From: CAYLUN01 sp964386865
Lineage (GTDB): Bacteria; Verrucomicrobiota; Kiritimatiellia; RFP12; UBA1067
Assembly: GCA_964386865.1 (NCBI GenBank)
Contig: CAYLUN010000008.1
Location: 1-64,000 of the forward strand
Direction: 5' to 3'
Length of the DNA: 64,000 bases
The notes below the pieces were generated by a model, which was not told where the DNA came from, searched no databases, and saw nothing but the letters and a program-made list of their open reading frames with translations. Positions 52,604 through 61,826 of the stretch are shown one piece after another. How positions within the stretch are numbered: position 1 is the stretch's first letter; every line of letters begins with the position of its first letter. A program made the translations under genes and the position numbers.

Positions 52604-52643
52604 AAAACAAACAGGCGGCCCAGCTGGGCCGCCTGTTTGTTTT
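52604..52643. terminator. Perfect 20-bp-stem bidirectional terminator
   Basis: Every base of 52604-52623 pairs with 52624-52643 around the centre AGCT, with A4/T4 ends. It lies between the stops of the converging lipoprotein 2 gene and the secreted protein gene, so it can stop transcription from both sides. Confidence 0.92.
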
Positions 52644-52676
52644 CTATGCTGCGCCTAGCGCGCGCACGCGGGAGCC

Positions 52677-53891
52677 TCAGTCTTCCAGCATGTAGATCCG
52701 GAAAAAGGCCTTGTTCTTGTTGACCGGGATGCGGATCTGCGTCTGCGTGCCGACGCCAGCCGTAAACTCGGTTACGAACCCTCCGACCGAATCCAAGTAC
52801 ACGTCTTCCACCGTCCACTGGCCGACCGGCGCGGCGAGATTCTCGCTGATCTTCACTTGGTAGCGGCGGCCTGCCTCGGTGTTAAACGTCACCGTCAGCA
52901 TCTGCATCTCCATCTCCGCCACGACCACAGACTCGATGGCCGCATCACCCACCGTGATCGCCTTGACCTCGTACGGCTGGCTGAGCGTGTATTCGCGGCC
53001 GACCTCGTCGATGACCCTGAACTGGTAGGACTGGCCGGGGGTCAGCCCGGTCAGAATAATGTGATACTTGTGGTCGCCTTCACCAAAGACATTGTCGACC
53101 GTGCCGACCAACACCCAGGCGCCGTTGATCCACGCGTACACTTTGATGGGCATCGTGCCGCGCTCGCTGACCGTGTAGATGTCAGCGCACACGCTGTTCG
53201 AGGCGTAGTACACGCTCAGGCTGACCGACGCGGAGAGCGGGGCGGGCGAGCCGCTGGCGCTTCCGACCTCTTGCACGCCGCCGACGCCCAGCATCGATAG
53301 CGACGTGATGCCATTGGTTTCGGCCGTCGGCGACGTCAGGGTCTCAGAAGGCGTCATCTCCGCGTCCAACACGTCGCCGATAAACACCTGATAGGTGACG
53401 GGCGACGCGTCCGTGGGATAGCTGAAAACAAAGGTCACATAGTTGGTCTCGCCGTCTCTCACAGCGAACTGAGTCCCGTTTGTGTTCATCAGCGGAACCC
53501 ACGTCGCGACGGCATTCGATATGCCCCACGCGAAATAGATGCCGTCGCTCGACGCGGGCGCGACGCGCAACGCCGCTATGGCGCCCTGCACGTCGCCCAC
53601 CTCGTTCGACGTCGGCAGCTCATCGAACAGCTCGATCTGCGTCAGGAGGCGGAGCGAGGCGAGGTACAGTCCGCTGACCTCATTGAAGGCGCTCGTCACG
53701 TTGAAGGTGGAGTCCAGCTGGCCTTCGAACACGACCATGGTTCCGTTCGTGCTGGCCGTCCCCATCGAATTTGTGAACACTCGAATATCGCCTGTCCCGA
53801 TGTCGGTCAAATTGAAGGCGTCTTGAGCTTTCACCCCTAAGCACAGCCCCAGCGCAAGCACACACACCACATAATTCATTTTCAGTTTCAT
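52677..53891 (-). CDS. Secreted beta-rich protein of unknown function
   Basis: The protein has 404 residues from the ATG at 53891 (MKLKMNYVVCVLALGLCLG), which gives a clean signal peptide; the frame extends to 53915. It is Thr/Ser/Asn-rich. The N-terminal half lacks a recognised fold. The centre has a fibronectin-III-like strand pattern (ILTGLTPGQSYQFRVIDEVG), and the C-terminus is a beta-sandwich ending in FFRIYMLED, similar to the end of the giant protein at 8063-17572 (FYRIRLN). It is probably displayed on or released from the cell. Confidence 0.68.
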   Translation of the reverse strand: MKLKMNYVVCVLALGLCLGVKAQDAFNLTDIGTGDIRVFTNSMGTASTNGTMVVFEGQLDSTFNVTSAFNEVSGLYLASLRLLTQIELFDELPTSNEVGDVQGAIAALRVAPASSDGIYFAWGISNAVATWVPLMNTNGTQFAVRDGETNYVTFVFSYPTDASPVTYQVFIGDVLDAEMTPSETLTSPTAETNGITSLSMLGVGGVQEVGSASGSPAPLSASVSLSVYYASNSVCADIYTVSERGTMPIKVYAWINGAWVLVGTVDNVFGEGDHKYHIILTGLTPGQSYQFRVIDEVGREYTLSQPYEVKAITVGDAAIESVVVAEMEMQMLTVTFNTEAGRRYQVKISENLAAPVGQWTVEDVYLDSVGGFVTEFTAGVGTQTQIRIPVNKNKAFFRIYMLED

Positions 53892-54005
53892 AGGCCAGTC
53901 TCTCTCCATGCGCAATCACAACATCCCATTTGATTGGATTAGTTTACCATGAAAGGGCTTTGCCTGTACACCCAAAAAAAGAGAACCGGCGACGGAACTC
54001 TAGCA

Positions 54006-54034
54006 TTGACACCCCCCCTGCGGTTTCCTAAAGT
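54006..54034 (+). promoter_or_regulatory. Promoter of the potABCD operon
   Basis: A perfect TTGACA is followed after 17 bp by TAAAGT, with the start near 54041, about 58 bases before the potA start codon. Confidence 0.55.
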
Positions 54035-54098
54035 TCATCACGTGTCCACTCCTGCGAAAAGGGTGGTTTTTGTAGTGCCTTGAGAAGGGTCAGTCGAG

Positions 54099-55277
54099 GT
54101 GTCGGACTTCCTTGTTTTCGAGAATGTGACCAAGCGTTTCGGCGCTCTGACGGCGGTTGACGGCGTGACGCTGAGCATCCAGAGGGGCGAGTTCTTCTCG
54201 CTGCTGGGGCCGAGCGGCTGCGGCAAGACCACGCTGTTGAGGATGCTGGGCGGGTTTGAGACGCCTGACGCCGGGCGCATCTACCTGGACGGCCGCGACA
54301 TCACGGACCTCCCCCCCAACCTGCGGCGCGTCCACACGATTTTTCAGAACTACGCGCTCTTCCCCAACATGACGGTCTGGGAGAACATCGCGTTCAGCCT
54401 GCGCGTCGCCCACCACCCCAAGGCCGAGATCAACCGCAGCGTGGAGGGCATGCTCGAGCTCATCAAGATGGCCGACCACGCCTACAAGTACCCGTCGCAG
54501 ATCAGCGGGGGGCAGAAGCAGCGGGTCGCTATCGCCCGCGCCTTGGTGGATCGGCCCCAGGTGCTGCTGCTCGACGAGCCGCTGGCCGCACTCGACCTCA
54601 AGCTCCGCCAGCACATGCTCTTGGAGCTGGACATCATCCACGACCAGGTCGGCATCACCTTCGTCTATGTGACCCACGACCAGGGCGAGGCCATGAGCCT
54701 GAGCGACCGCATCGCGGTCATGAACCTAGGCCACATCGAGCAGCTCGACCCGCCCGCCAAGATCTATGAGGCGCCCCGCTCCGGCTTCGTGGCCGCGTTC
54801 ATCGGCGACACCAACTTCTTCGAAGGCGCGGTCACCGGCGTCAGCGGCGACTACTGCACGCTAGCCGTCGACGGCTTCGCGGACATCCTCTGCTTCAACG
54901 ACAAGGGCATCAGCGCGGGGAGCCCCGTTCACCTGAGCGTCCGGCCCGAGAAGATCCGCGTGACCCCCAACCCGCCGCCCCCCGAGAAGGGGTCGCAGAT
55001 CAACGTCTTTCGCGGCAGGGTCACGGACATCGTCTACCAGGGCACCTACACGAAGTACTGGCTGCTCTCCGGCTCGCACCGCATCGCGGCCATCAAACCG
55101 CACAGCCGCTTCCTGCTCGACCAGGCCCCGATCACGTGGGGCGACGAGGTCTGCTGCTGGTGGCACCCCGACGACGGCTACATGCTGGAGCAGTTCACCG
55201 CGGCCGACGCGGACTTGGTTCAGATGCCCCCCGTCGGCTATTCCGCCCCCAAACCCGCAGCCGCGCCCCAGGCGTAG
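54099..55277 (+). CDS. potA: Spermidine/putrescine ABC transporter ATP-binding protein
   Basis: This 392-residue protein begins with GTG, with AGAAGG about ten bases upstream. It carries Walker A (GPSGCGKTT), the signature ISGGQKQRVAIARAL, Walker B (LLLDEPLAALD) and the switch His in YVTHDQGEA. The C-terminal TOBE region has LSVRPEKIRV. It powers the PotBC channel. All four pot genes follow in order on one strand. Confidence 0.88.
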   Translation: MSDFLVFENVTKRFGALTAVDGVTLSIQRGEFFSLLGPSGCGKTTLLRMLGGFETPDAGRIYLDGRDITDLPPNLRRVHTIFQNYALFPNMTVWENIAFSLRVAHHPKAEINRSVEGMLELIKMADHAYKYPSQISGGQKQRVAIARALVDRPQVLLLDEPLAALDLKLRQHMLLELDIIHDQVGITFVYVTHDQGEAMSLSDRIAVMNLGHIEQLDPPAKIYEAPRSGFVAAFIGDTNFFEGAVTGVSGDYCTLAVDGFADILCFNDKGISAGSPVHLSVRPEKIRVTPNPPPPEKGSQINVFRGRVTDIVYQGTYTKYWLLSGSHRIAAIKPHSRFLLDQAPITWGDEVCCWWHPDDGYMLEQFTAADADLVQMPPVGYSAPKPAAAPQA

Positions 55278-55287
55278 AGAGGCCAAG

Positions 55288-56187
55288 ATGCGCAGACGAC
55301 GCTGGACAGAATGGGCGATGTCGGCCCCCTCCGTGCTGTGGCTCTCCGTCTTCTTCGTGGCCCCCACTCTGCTGGTTGTCGCGATCTCGTTCCACGCGGC
55401 GGCCCCCGACGGCGGCATCGGCAAGGAGTGGACGCTCGAAACCTGGCGGCACATCTCCAACCCAAACTACCCGGCCATCATCTGGCGCACGCTCTGGATC
55501 AGCGCCGCCACGGCGCTCGGCTGCGTGGTGCTCGCGCTTCCCTGCGCCTTCGCCATCGCGCGGATGCAAAAGAGGTGGCGAGCCGTCATGGCCGGGCTCA
55601 TCATGCTGCCGTTCTGGACCAGCTTTGTGGTGCGCGTTTTCGCCTGGCGGCTGCTGCTGCACCCCGAAGGGTTCCTTAAGCACGTCCTGGTGCAGCTGGG
55701 GCTGGCCGAGCCCAACACCCAGCTCCTCTACAACTCGGGCGCGATCCTGCTCGTCAGCGTCTACTCGTTCCTGCCGTTCGCCATCATGCCTATCTACGCG
55801 GCGGCTGAGAAGTTCGATTTCTCCCTCTTGGAGGCAGCCCGCGACCTCGGAGCCAAGAGCTTCTACGCCTTCCGCAAGATCTTCCTCCCCGGCATCCGGC
55901 GCGGCGTGATCTCCGCCACGCTCATGGTCTTCATCCCCTCTGTCGGCTCGTACGTCATCCCCGACCTGGTCGGCGGCAAGAACAGCGAGCTGGTCGGCAA
56001 CAAGATCTACCAGCGAACATTCCCGGACCGCAACCTGCCGCACGCCAGCGCGCTCTCGGCCATCATGGCCGTCGGCGTGCTCGCGCCGCTCGGCATGGTC
56101 GCCTGGCTGCTCAGGCGGCAGGACCGCAACGAGGCCCTGCGCCTCGCCGAGTCGGGCGGGCTGAAGCAGAGGGGAGGCGCCGCATGA
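55288..56187 (+). CDS. potB: Polyamine ABC transporter permease PotB
   Basis: This 299-residue protein has six expected membrane helices. The ABC-coupling loop reads LEAARDLGAKSFYAFRKIFLP, the EAA motif that contacts PotA. PSVGSYVIPDLVGGKNS near the end is typical of PotB. It lies 10 bp after potA and overlaps potC by 4 bp. Confidence 0.87.
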   Translation: MRRRRWTEWAMSAPSVLWLSVFFVAPTLLVVAISFHAAAPDGGIGKEWTLETWRHISNPNYPAIIWRTLWISAATALGCVVLALPCAFAIARMQKRWRAVMAGLIMLPFWTSFVVRVFAWRLLLHPEGFLKHVLVQLGLAEPNTQLLYNSGAILLVSVYSFLPFAIMPIYAAAEKFDFSLLEAARDLGAKSFYAFRKIFLPGIRRGVISATLMVFIPSVGSYVIPDLVGGKNSELVGNKIYQRTFPDRNLPHASALSAIMAVGVLAPLGMVAWLLRRQDRNEALRLAESGGLKQRGGAA

Positions 56188-56969
56188 AGCGCAAGGCTTT
56201 CCCCCTCGTCGTGCTGTCCCTCGTGCTGCTGTTTCTCTACTTGCCGATCGTGGTCCTCACCGCCAACTCCTTCAACGCCTCGCGCTTCGGCGGCACCTGG
56301 GAGGGCTTCACGCTGAAGTGGTACCAGCAGCTCGCCGACGACAGCCAGGTCTGGGTCGCTTTCGGCAACAGCCTGCTGATCGCCGCCGGCGCGACGCTCG
56401 CCTCCTGCCTGCTCGGCACCACCGCCGCGCTCGCCCTGCACCGCTGGCGGTCGCGCCTGCAGGCCTTCCACTACGGGCTGATCTACACCCCCCTCGTTAT
56501 CCCCGAGATCCTGATGGGCATCAGCCTCCTGCTCACCTTCACCGCCGTGGGCATGGACTGCGGGCTGCACACCATCCTCCTGGCCCACACCACCTTCTGC
56601 GTCAGCTACGTGACCATGACCGTGTTGGCGCGGCTCCAGGACTTCGACGACAGCCTGATCGAGGCGGCCCGCGACCTCGGCGCCAACGCCTGGGTCTCGT
56701 TCCGCCGCGTCCAGCTTCCGCTCCTCCTCCCCGGCATCATCTCGGGCGGCCTGCTGGCCTTCACCCTCTCGATTGACGACTTCGTCATCACCTTCTTCGT
56801 GGCGGGCCCGGGCTCCAGCACGCTGCCCCTCAAGGTCTACAGCATGATCAAGCACAGCCCCAAGCTGCCGGTCATCAACTGCCTCTCAACGGTGATGCTC
56901 GCGCTCACCTTCGTCCTGGTTCTCGCCAGCCGCGCGCTCCAGAACCGCAAACAACCCAAACCGGCCTAG
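56184..56969 (+). CDS. potC: Polyamine ABC transporter permease PotC
   Basis: This 261-residue protein has six expected helices. The EAA motif is IEAARDLGANAWVSFRRVQL, and the stretch LLAFTLSIDDFVITFFVAGP is a PotC hallmark. It starts inside the last codons of potB (ATGA). Confidence 0.87.
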   Translation: MKRKAFPLVVLSLVLLFLYLPIVVLTANSFNASRFGGTWEGFTLKWYQQLADDSQVWVAFGNSLLIAAGATLASCLLGTTAALALHRWRSRLQAFHYGLIYTPLVIPEILMGISLLLTFTAVGMDCGLHTILLAHTTFCVSYVTMTVLARLQDFDDSLIEAARDLGANAWVSFRRVQLPLLLPGIISGGLLAFTLSIDDFVITFFVAGPGSSTLPLKVYSMIKHSPKLPVINCLSTVMLALTFVLVLASRALQNRKQPKPA

Positions 56970-56989
56970 CCGGAAAACGGAGTCCACGA

Positions 56990-58033
56990 ATGAAACCGAA
57001 GCTGCTGTCCGCGACATTCTGCCTGGCCGCCCTCATCGCACTGACCGGGTGCGGCCCGAAGCGGCCGACCCTGCACCTCTACACCTGGTCGGACTACCTT
57101 GACCCGGAGCTCGTCGCCGTCTTCGAGGAGGCCAACCAGTGTCGCGTCAAGGTGGACACCTTCGACTCGAACGAGACCATGTACGCCAAGATGCTGGCCG
57201 GCAGCGGCCGGTACGACGTCATCTTCCCCAGCTCGTACCAGGTCAGCCTCATGGCGCAGCGCGGCATGCTCCAGCCCCTCGACAAGAGCAAGCTGCCCAA
57301 CGTAGCCGCAAACTTCGACGCGACCTACGCGGGCGTGATCCTGAACCCCGAGATGACCTACAACGTGCCGTACGCGATCACCTTCACGGGCCTCGCCTAC
57401 CGCAAAGACAAGGTCGGCGCCGCCGCGATCTCCTGGGCCAGCATCGACGACCCGGCCTACAAGGGCCGCATCTCGTTGCTCAACGACTTCCGCGAGACCA
57501 TCGGCGCCGCGCTGAAATCGCTGGGCTACAGCCTCAACACGACCAGCCCGGACGAGCTCCAGAAGGCGTGCGAGGTCGTGCTGCGCTGGAAGAAGAACAT
57601 CGCGAAGTTCGACAACGAGCAGTACAAGACCGGCATCGCCAGCGGCGAGTTCGTGCTCGGCCACGGCTACAGCGGCGACGTCGCGCAGGTCATGCTGGAA
57701 GACCCGCAGAACATCGGCTTCGCCTTTCCCAAGGAGGGCTTCACGGCGGCCTGCGACGAGATGGTCATCCCGAAGGACGCCCGAGAGGTGGCGCTAGCCC
57801 ACACCTTCATCAACTTCCTCTACGACCCCGACAACGCCGCCACGAACATCCAGTACATCTGCGCCGTCATGCCCAACAAGGCCGCGCTGGCCAAACTGCC
57901 CGAGGCGTACCGCAACAACCCGGCCATCATACCCCCCGCGGAGATCCTCGGCCAAGCCGAGGTGCTGAAAGACCTCGGCGAGGCCAACGCCCTCTACTCG
58001 AAGGTCTGGGACACGATCAAGGCGACCGAGTAG
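56990..58033 (+). CDS. potD: Polyamine-binding lipoprotein PotD
   Basis: This 347-residue protein has a lipobox LIALTGC (Cys21), so the receptor is membrane-tethered rather than free. The type II binding-protein fold opens LHLYTWSDYLDPELVAVFEEA, with YDVIFPSSYQVSLMAQRGML and the ligand-site aromatics of the family. It delivers spermidine or putrescine to PotBC. Confidence 0.87.
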   Translation: MKPKLLSATFCLAALIALTGCGPKRPTLHLYTWSDYLDPELVAVFEEANQCRVKVDTFDSNETMYAKMLAGSGRYDVIFPSSYQVSLMAQRGMLQPLDKSKLPNVAANFDATYAGVILNPEMTYNVPYAITFTGLAYRKDKVGAAAISWASIDDPAYKGRISLLNDFRETIGAALKSLGYSLNTTSPDELQKACEVVLRWKKNIAKFDNEQYKTGIASGEFVLGHGYSGDVAQVMLEDPQNIGFAFPKEGFTAACDEMVIPKDAREVALAHTFINFLYDPDNAATNIQYICAVMPNKAALAKLPEAYRNNPAIIPPAEILGQAEVLKDLGEANALYSKVWDTIKATE

Positions 58034-58034
58034 C

Positions 58035-58090
58035 CAACGTTCAGCGCTCAACGTTCAACGCTCAACTTTTAACTCCTCAATCTTAACTCC
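58035..58090. repeat. Eight in-phase heptamers between potD and the FmdB gene
   Basis: The 56-bp run reads CAACGTT, CAGCGCT, CAACGTT, CAACGCT, CAACTTT, TAACTCC, TCAATCT, TAACTCC. It fills the gap from the potD stop to the FmdB start, so any ribosome site for the latter is made of repeat sequence. Confidence 0.65.
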
Positions 58091-58092
58091 CT

Positions 58093-58332
58093 ATGCCCAT
58101 CTACGAATACGCCTGCCCCACCTGCGGCCACGCTTTCGAGTACTTGGCCCGCACGCTCTCCGACAAGCCCGCCGCCTGCCCGGCCTGCGGCGCAAAAAAG
58201 CTCGGCAAGCAGTTCTCCTCGTTCGCCGCCTCGGTTGCGAAGCCCAAGGGCTGCGGCAGTTGCGCGAGCGAGGCCTCCTGCCCGGCCGTGCGCAGCGGCG
58301 GCTGCGGCTGTGCCGGCGCCTGCGGCCACTGA
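58093..58332 (+). CDS. FmdB-family zinc-ribbon protein
   Basis: This 79-residue protein opens MPIYEYACPTCGHAFEYLA, the classic FmdB start, with two CxxC pairs for one zinc (CPTC and CPAC). The C-terminal part is Cys/Gly-rich (GGCGCAGACGH) and may bind more metal. FmdB proteins are presumed regulators, with target unknown. It is last on the pot transcript or separate from it. Confidence 0.82.
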   Translation: MPIYEYACPTCGHAFEYLARTLSDKPAACPACGAKKLGKQFSSFAASVAKPKGCGSCASEASCPAVRSGGCGCAGACGH

Positions 58333-58367
58333 GCACGCCCACGACAAGCCCAGAACCGTGGCGCGGC

Positions 58368-59498
58368 TCAATCGCCGACCACCACCATACGGAACGTGGC
58401 CGCAGCAGCAGCCGACTCTCGGGCGAGCTTTAGCGTGCCGTCTTCGCAGGCGGTCACACGGCATCGCGGGACATTGAACGGCACCAAGGATATTCCATTC
58501 TTGTCGGACAAGCCGTCAACAATTCTGAACGTCGCGCTCGCTGCAAAACCATGCTTCCCCGTCTCCTGCGCGCGGACAATAAGCTGACCCTTGGTTGCCC
58601 CATTTGGATCGTGGCGGACAAACATCCCGCGGCTGGAGCGGCGTTCGAAGGAGACGCTTGAAGCGTCTTTAAGCCCTTCGACGACTACGAGCGCCGCTTC
58701 GCTCGTCAGCGGCTCCTTCGGCAAAGGCTTCAGGCGAAGGTCGTCCCCCTCGACCGCCCAGCACGAGCCCGCATCCGTCCACGGCGCCAGCATGACGGTC
58801 TTGCCGATCAGCGCCGTTAACGGCACCTGAGCGGTAACCTTATCACCCACTCGCAGAGCCATCGCACGAGAACGCTTTTCCTCCGCCCCCTTCCCGTCGC
58901 GGGCCATAGGCGACAAAGCCGGACGAACCGCAGGCTCCGCGTCAGCCCCCTCCTTTGTCAGCGCGCCCTTGAGCGCGGCGACCTGCTCAGCATACGCTTT
59001 GACCGCGGCCTGAACCCGCTCACCCTCCTCCATGACAGCCGTCGCCTCGTCCAACTTGCCAGCCTTGGTCAGCTCCGCCTGTTGACCTTTTATCGCACGC
59101 TCATATTTTGCGGTCAGTTCGCCCAACCGTCCGACCATCTCCAGCTCAAGTTGGCGATACTGCCGCACATAGGCCTCCTGAAACGCCTGGATCTCCGCCA
59201 TATCGCTCGGGCCGCTCGCCGAAGGCAGAGCCCGCTCCTTTTGGAAGCGTTCGATCTCGGCCAGGGCCGCCTTGGTCGCTTTCAGGTCGCCTTTGCTTTG
59301 CGCCAGCGCTTTCTGTGCCTCCAGCGATTTCACGTAGTCCTGCTGCAGCCTCTCGAATCTGGACGTGTAACTCTGCCGTATCCCCTCGGAGTTCGTGTCG
59401 TACACAGCGCGATAGGTGTTCGTGTCGGCACCCGCAGAGAATACAAGGAGGCAAAACGTGAAGCATCCGGCCATCGCATATCTGGTCAGTCCCCGCAT
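58368..59498 (-). CDS. Secreted coiled-coil protein with AbfB-like C-terminal domain
   Basis: This 376-residue protein has a signal peptide (FTFCLLVFSAGAD). About 35-190 is a long helical coiled coil (RFERLQQDYVKSLEAQKALA). Thereafter the sequence resembles a beta-trefoil of AbfB/CBM42 type (VSFERRSSRGMFVRHDPNG, then ATFRIVDGLSDKNGISL, then ATFRMVV). That fold binds arabinose side chains in its known members. No catalytic domain is seen. Confidence 0.65.
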   Translation of the reverse strand: MRGLTRYAMAGCFTFCLLVFSAGADTNTYRAVYDTNSEGIRQSYTSRFERLQQDYVKSLEAQKALAQSKGDLKATKAALAEIERFQKERALPSASGPSDMAEIQAFQEAYVRQYRQLELEMVGRLGELTAKYERAIKGQQAELTKAGKLDEATAVMEEGERVQAAVKAYAEQVAALKGALTKEGADAEPAVRPALSPMARDGKGAEEKRSRAMALRVGDKVTAQVPLTALIGKTVMLAPWTDAGSCWAVEGDDLRLKPLPKEPLTSEAALVVVEGLKDASSVSFERRSSRGMFVRHDPNGATKGQLIVRAQETGKHGFAASATFRIVDGLSDKNGISLVPFNVPRCRVTACEDGTLKLARESAAAAATFRMVVVGD

Positions 59499-59596
59499 AC
59501 ACGCTTCCTTCCCCTAGCAAAACGGACTCTTGGTAGTAAGAACACAATATCAGAAACAGTGACTCTCGTCTATCAGGCCCAAAAGTGAGTTGAATT

Positions 59597-59626
59597 GATT
59601 ACGATTAGGAGCACGATTAAGATTGG
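59597..59626. repeat. Hexamer repeat upstream of the coiled-coil gene
   Basis: Five in-phase hexamers GATTAC, GATTAG, GAGCAC, GATTAA, GATTGG form a degenerate tandem repeat in the 224-bp gap between the coiled-coil gene and the acpP terminator. Confidence 0.5.
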
Positions 59627-59666
59627 GAAGCAAAAGATGCGTTGGCCCCGCCCCGCCGGCGGGCAC

Positions 59667-59704
59667 AAAAAAACCGGGGTGGACGCCTGCGCATCCCCCC
59701 GGTT
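59667..59704 (-). terminator. Terminator of the fatty-acid operon
   Basis: On the minus strand an 8-bp stem AACCGGGG/CCCCGGTT is followed by T7. It begins 18 bp after the acpP stop. Confidence 0.85.
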
Positions 59705-59722
59705 CTTTCTTGGCGCAAAAGC

Positions 59723-59971
59723 CTATTCCTGACCCAGGCCCTTGCCCTTCAGGTACTCGAGCACCTTGCCGACCGACGTCAGCTTCTCGGCGTCCTCGTC
59801 CGGAATCTCCGCCCCGAACTCCTCTTCGAACGCCATGATCAGCTCGACGGTGTCCAGCGAGTCCGCGCCCAGATCATCGATGAACGATGCCTCCGGCGTG
59901 ACCTGCTCGGCATTGACGCCCAACTGCTCAACAATGATCTCTTTGACCCGCTCTTCGAGTTTGCTAGACAT
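59723..59971 (-). CDS. acpP: Acyl carrier protein
   Basis: This 82-residue acidic protein has the phosphopantetheine site Ser38 in DDLGADSLDTVELIMAFE. GGAGAG stands just before the ATG. It carries the growing acyl chain in fatty acid synthesis and lies 61 bp after fabG. Confidence 0.96.
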   Translation of the reverse strand: MSSKLEERVKEIIVEQLGVNAEQVTPEASFIDDLGADSLDTVELIMAFEEEFGAEIPDEDAEKLTSVGKVLEYLKGKGLGQE

Positions 59972-60032
59972 GTATCTCTCCTTGACCTAGTTTCCCTTGT
60001 TTAGGCCGCGGCCCGAGCCGCGCCCATCAACA

Positions 60033-60776
60033 TCACATGACCATACCGCCATTCACGCTCAGCACCTGACCCGTCACGTACGAGGCTTCGTCCGAAGCCA
60101 AGAACGCGACCGCCTTCGAAATATCCTCCGGGTCGCCGAAGCGCCCCATCGGAATGTTCGCCAGCATCTGGTCACGCACCTCCTGCGAAAGGGCGTCCGT
60201 CATCTTCGACGAAATGAACCCCGGTGCGATCGCATTGACGCGCACGCCGCGGGAGGCAAGCTCCTTGGCCGTGGACTTGGTCAACGCGATCACGCCGGCC
60301 TTCGAAGCCGCATAGTTGCACTGGCCGGCGTTGCCGATCAGCCCGATCACCGACGCGATGTTTACGATCGCGCCGCTACGCTGCTTCATCATGTGCTTGG
60401 CCACGGCGCGCGAGAACAGGAACGTTCCCTTGAGGTTCACGCGCAGCACCGCGTCCCAGTCATCATCCGACATACGAACCAAGAGCGTGTCTTTGGTGAT
60501 GCCGGCATTGTTGACCATGATGTCAACCTTGCCGAACACCTTGACCACCTCGGCGATGCACGCGCTCACGGCGTCACCGTTGCCGACGTCCACGGCGACC
60601 GGCAGGGCCTTGCGGCCCAGCGCCTGCACCGCAGCCGCCGTTTCGGCGAGCCACTCGGCCTGCAAATCACAGATCGCGACATCGGCGCCCTCGCGCGCCA
60701 GCTTCTCGGCGATCGACTTCCCGATGCCGCGCGCGGCTCCGGTCACAACCGCCACCTTGCCGTCGAAAATACCCAT
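60033..60776 (-). CDS. fabG: 3-oxoacyl-ACP reductase
   Basis: The protein has 247 residues from the ATG at 60776 (MGIFDGKVAVVTGAARGIGK); the longer frame reads through the hairpin region upstream. It is a short-chain dehydrogenase with the cofactor loop TGAARGIG and the catalytic Ser-Tyr-Lys (NIASVIGLIGNAGQ then NYAASK). It reduces 3-oxoacyl-ACP with NADPH. Confidence 0.94.
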   Translation of the reverse strand: MGIFDGKVAVVTGAARGIGKSIAEKLAREGADVAICDLQAEWLAETAAAVQALGRKALPVAVDVGNGDAVSACIAEVVKVFGKVDIMVNNAGITKDTLLVRMSDDDWDAVLRVNLKGTFLFSRAVAKHMMKQRSGAIVNIASVIGLIGNAGQCNYAASKAGVIALTKSTAKELASRGVRVNAIAPGFISSKMTDALSQEVRDQMLANIPMGRFGDPEDISKAVAFLASDEASYVTGQVLSVNGGMVM

Positions 60777-60804
60777 TTTTTCGCTACGCTCCTCTTCGGT
60801 GAGA

Positions 60805-60826
60805 GGGCCGGCTTGAAGGCCGGCCC
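60805..60826. repeat. Hairpin between fabD and fabG
   Basis: An 8-bp perfect stem GGGCCGGC/GCCGGCCC with loop TTGAAG occupies the 64-bp space between fabD and fabG. There is no T-run. It may be a REP-like palindrome or set relative expression. Confidence 0.55.
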
Positions 60827-60840
60827 CAAAAATGAAAACG

Positions 60841-61767
60841 CTAGCCGGCGATCGCCGCAGCCGCCTGCTCAAGCGTCGCGGCATCCGAGACGTTCAGCGT
60901 GTTGACGCCCTTGTCGATGCGCTTGATCAGGCCGGACAGCACCTTGCCGGGGCCGAACTCCACGAAGCTCGTGGCGCCCGAGGCGATCGCGCCCTTGACG
61001 CAGTCGGACCAGCGCACCGAGTCGGTCACCTGGCGCAGCATCGCGTCCTTGATCGCCGCCGGATCGCTGCTGTGCAGCGCGCCGCTCACGTTCGCGAGCA
61101 CCGGCAGCTTCGGCGCGCTGAAAGCCACGCCCTCGAGAACCGCCGCCAGCTTGGCCCGCGCCGACGCCATCAGCGGCGAGTGGAAGGCGCCCGCCACGTT
61201 CAGGGGGATCGCCTTCACGCCCAGCTCGGCCGCCACCGCCGCCGCCGCCGCCACGCCGGTCTTAAGCCCGGAGAGCACCACCTGCGCGTCGGAGTTGATG
61301 TTGGCCACCGTGATGCCGGCCCTGTCACAAATCGTCTGAAGCTGCTCGGCCGTCGCGCCCATGATGCTGATCATGCCGCTCGACTGCTCCTCGCAGGCCT
61401 GCTGCATGAAGCGCCCGCGCGCCTCGAGAACCTTGAGCGCCGACTCGAAATCGAGCACGCCCGCCACGTGCAGAGCCGTCCACTCGCCCAGGCTCAGGCC
61501 GCCCGCCATCGCGAAAGCCACCTGCGGGCACCGCTTCTGGAACGCGCGGAACGCCGCCACGCTCACCGTGAAAATCGCCGGCTGGCAGATGTTCGACTTC
61601 GTCAGTTCCTCGGCCGGGCCCTCGAAGCAAACCTTCGCCAGATCAAAGCCCAGCACCCCGTTGGCCCGGGTGAACAGCTCGCCAATCTCCGCGTCGGCCG
61701 CCAGATCTTTGCCCATGCCGGGAGCCTGCGAACCTTGCCCTGTGAACACGCAAACCTTATCGCTCAT
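60841..61767 (-). CDS. fabD: Malonyl-CoA:ACP transacylase
   Basis: This 308-residue protein starts VCVFTGQGSQAPGMGKDLA. The nucleophile is Ser92 in AGGLSLGEWTAL, where Leu replaces the His of the usual GHSLGE; such Leu forms occur in chlamydial FabD. The catalytic His (NVAGAFHSPLM) and Gln11 region are intact. It loads malonyl onto ACP. fabH, which often stands between plsX and fabD, is absent. Confidence 0.94.
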   Translation of the reverse strand: MSDKVCVFTGQGSQAPGMGKDLAADAEIGELFTRANGVLGFDLAKVCFEGPAEELTKSNICQPAIFTVSVAAFRAFQKRCPQVAFAMAGGLSLGEWTALHVAGVLDFESALKVLEARGRFMQQACEEQSSGMISIMGATAEQLQTICDRAGITVANINSDAQVVLSGLKTGVAAAAAVAAELGVKAIPLNVAGAFHSPLMASARAKLAAVLEGVAFSAPKLPVLANVSGALHSSDPAAIKDAMLRQVTDSVRWSDCVKGAIASGATSFVEFGPGKVLSGLIKRIDKGVNTLNVSDAATLEQAAAAIAG

Positions 61768-61826
61768 ACGCGTCTATCCCTTGTCGTTCGCCCGAAAGAC
61801 ACAATCGGGCGTTTGAGGGCCATCAG

